Assembly: GCA_015068175.1 (NCBI GenBank)
Contig: SVLA01000013.1
Span: 1-23,442, forward strand
DNA length: 23,442 bases
Reading direction: 5' to 3'
Source: Oscillospiraceae bacterium
GTDB lineage: Bacteria > Bacillota_A > Clostridia > Oscillospirales > Oscillospiraceae
Below, in pieces: positions 22,197 to 23,442 of the stretch (positions are counted from its first letter, which is position 1; each line of letters opens with the position of its first letter). A program made the position numbers and the translations under genes. Below the pieces are notes generated by a model. It did not search any database. It saw only the letters and a list, made by a program, of their open reading frames with translations, and was not told the origin of the DNA.

Positions 22197-23442
22197 ATGG
22201 GGAAGAATTGGGTCAAAAGAATACTGGCTTTGGCTGTGAGCTTTTGCCTTGTGCTGACGGCGGTGCCCGGCTCTGCGGCGGAGATCCTGGATGACCCCCT
22301 GGCGGATCAGTTCGGCGGCGGTTCCCAGACCGGAACGGAAGGCGTAAGGGAGTATCCGACTTACGCACAGTACAGCAAGGACCTTCCGGAGATGTATGTG
22401 GAGAAGGCGGTGTCCCTGACGGCCCAGCTTCGTGAGGAGCTGGCGCAGAAGGAGATCGACGGCAAAACGGCGGCCCATTGGTCTGAGGATCTGACGGAAC
22501 TGACCTGGGAATTCCAGGTGGAAGAAGCGGGTTTGTATACCCTGGCGCTGGAATACTATCTGGACGGCGAAAAGGCATATTCCGCCAAGCGTAATCTGTA
22601 CGTTGACGGGGAAGTGCTGTTTGAAGAGGCAACGGGCCTGGCCTTCCACAAGCGTTATGTGGAAGAGAATATGGGCCGCTTCAATACATACGGCGACGAG
22701 ATCCGGGGCGACAATGTGCCGGTGAATCAATGGATGACCATGGAGCTGATCGATGCTTCCGGCATTTGTCTGACACCTTTCCGGTTCTATTTTGAAGCAG
22801 GGAAACACACCGTCACATTGGTGTTTGAAGAAAAGGAAATGTATATCGGCGATCTGCTGGTGAAGAGCGCGGAAAAACTGCAGGATTATCAGCAGGTCCT
22901 GGCCCAGTACCGGGCCAACGGCTACAAGGAAGCGCAGGGGCAGGAACTGACCTTCGAGGCGGAGAGTCATGTGGCATGGACCAACGATGTGACCATCCGC
23001 CGGGTCAATTCCACGGATGTGACCGTGACACCCTACAAATACGTGGAGAAACTGCTGAATGTTTACGGCGGCGGACGGTGGGACACCGGCGGCCAGGAGA
23101 TCACCTGGCGCATCGAGGTCCCGGAAAGCGGTCTTTACAAGATCGCGTTGCGGGCGCTGACCAACCTGACCGACGGCCTGCCGGTGTATCGGCAGATCGC
23201 CATCGACGGCGAGGTTCCCTTTGAAGAACTGCTGGCCTATCGTTTCGAATACAATAAGGAGTGGTACATCGAAACCCTGCATCAGGGAGAGGATCCCTAC
23301 CTGTTCTATTTCGAGGAGGGCGTCACCCACACCATCACCATGACGGTCATGGCGGCAGAGTATACCGATCTGATCGTGTCCCTCCACTACGACTCTCAGA
23401 AACTGACGGATTACCTGCTGAAAGTGACCATGCTCACCGGCT
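22197..23442 (+). CDS. Secreted protein with tandem carbohydrate-binding-like modules, likely ABC solute-binding protein (partial)
   Basis: The first 415 codons; the gene runs off the window. AAAGGAG stands 8 bases before the ATG. Residues 1-28 are a Sec signal peptide (KRILALAVSFCLVLTAVPGSAA), without a lipobox Cys. Residues about 60-230 and 250-415 are two related beta-sandwich modules, each with W-x-[FI]-x-VxE-xGLY, a basic R, [IV]DGE-x-[LP]FEE and a closing F-x-x-G-x-[KT]H strand, resembling CBM6/35-like domains. Large extracellular solute-binding proteins of Paenibacillus and Clostridia begin in this way, followed by the ABC-type binding domain. This fits a locus whose hydrolases are cytosolic and need an importer. 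The solute-binding domain itself is beyond the edge. Confidence 0.72.
   Translation, partial: MGKNWVKRILALAVSFCLVLTAVPGSAAEILDDPLADQFGGGSQTGTEGVREYPTYAQYSKDLPEMYVEKAVSLTAQLREELAQKEIDGKTAAHWSEDLTELTWEFQVEEAGLYTLALEYYLDGEKAYSAKRNLYVDGEVLFEEATGLAFHKRYVEENMGRFNTYGDEIRGDNVPVNQWMTMELIDASGICLTPFRFYFEAGKHTVTLVFEEKEMYIGDLLVKSAEKLQDYQQVLAQYRANGYKEAQGQELTFEAESHVAWTNDVTIRRVNSTDVTVTPYKYVEKLLNVYGGGRWDTGGQEITWRIEVPESGLYKIALRALTNLTDGLPVYRQIAIDGEVPFEELLAYRFEYNKEWYIETLHQGEDPYLFYFEEGVTHTITMTVMAAEYTDLIVSLHYDSQKLTDYLLKVTMLTG

Overview
The window looks like the chromosome of a gut-type, Gram-positive Clostridia bacterium, probably Oscillospirales or a relative. The evidence is AGGAGG-like ribosome binding sites, sigma-A promoters with 16-18 bp spacers, a SipW-type secreted protein, a lipoprotein amidase, IclR and TetR regulators, and no outer-membrane (SusC/SusD) genes. 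This placement is inferred from gene content; nothing in the window fixes the genus. Most of the window is GC-rich, but 5.2-7.25 kb is clearly AT-rich.

Region 1 (1-5225) is a cell-surface and envelope block. It holds a strong promoter with a doubly hairpinned leader, a 984-aa SipW/TasA-type secreted protein carrying GLUG-like and parallel beta-helix repeats, a perfect UUCG terminator, then a lipoprotein N-acetylmuramoyl-L-alanine amidase followed closely by a short-chain dehydrogenase. Region 2 (5226-7284) is an AT-rich island: a TetR-family regulator divergent from two coupled membrane-protein genes, with mirror-image promoters and a pair of inverted operator-like boxes. Nearly identical hairpins (27 of 29 bases) lie at both edges. 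Region 3 (7288-10545) is housekeeping: a zinc-ribbon/DUF2007-like protein, an RluA-type pseudouridine synthase coupled to a Cys-rich small protein, tRNA-Ser(CGA) with its own promoter and terminator, an unusual array of hairpins joined by TATATCATCA spacers, an endonuclease/exonuclease/phosphatase-fold hydrolase and a membrane-anchored unknown.

Region 4 (10546-23442, continuing past the edge) is a carbohydrate-utilisation locus. A GH43-like hydrolase and an IclR regulator are on the minus strand. Divergent from them is a plus-strand operon: a YhcH/YiaL-SGNH esterase fusion, a sialate O-acetylesterase-family esterase, a GH78-like rhamnosidase broken by a one-base frameshift, and a GH106-like rhamnosidase. 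A consensus promoter then starts a second unit: a DapA/NanA-family aldolase, a sialidase-fold (Asp-box) protein and the first 415 codons of a large secreted protein with duplicated carbohydrate-binding-like modules, probably an ABC-transporter solute-binding protein. The hydrolases lack signal peptides. The likely logic is therefore import of an acetylated, rhamnose-bearing or acidic oligosaccharide, cytoplasmic de-acetylation and trimming, then aldol cleavage of a keto-deoxy sugar acid, with IclR sensing an intermediate. The substrate is not settled by the sequence.

The most notable items are the YhcH-SGNH fusion within a nan-like but rhamnosidase-containing locus, the hairpin array after the tRNA, the mirror-symmetric TetR control region, the 11-residue GGYKKIE repeat tail, the leader hairpins of the surface protein and the GH78 frameshift.
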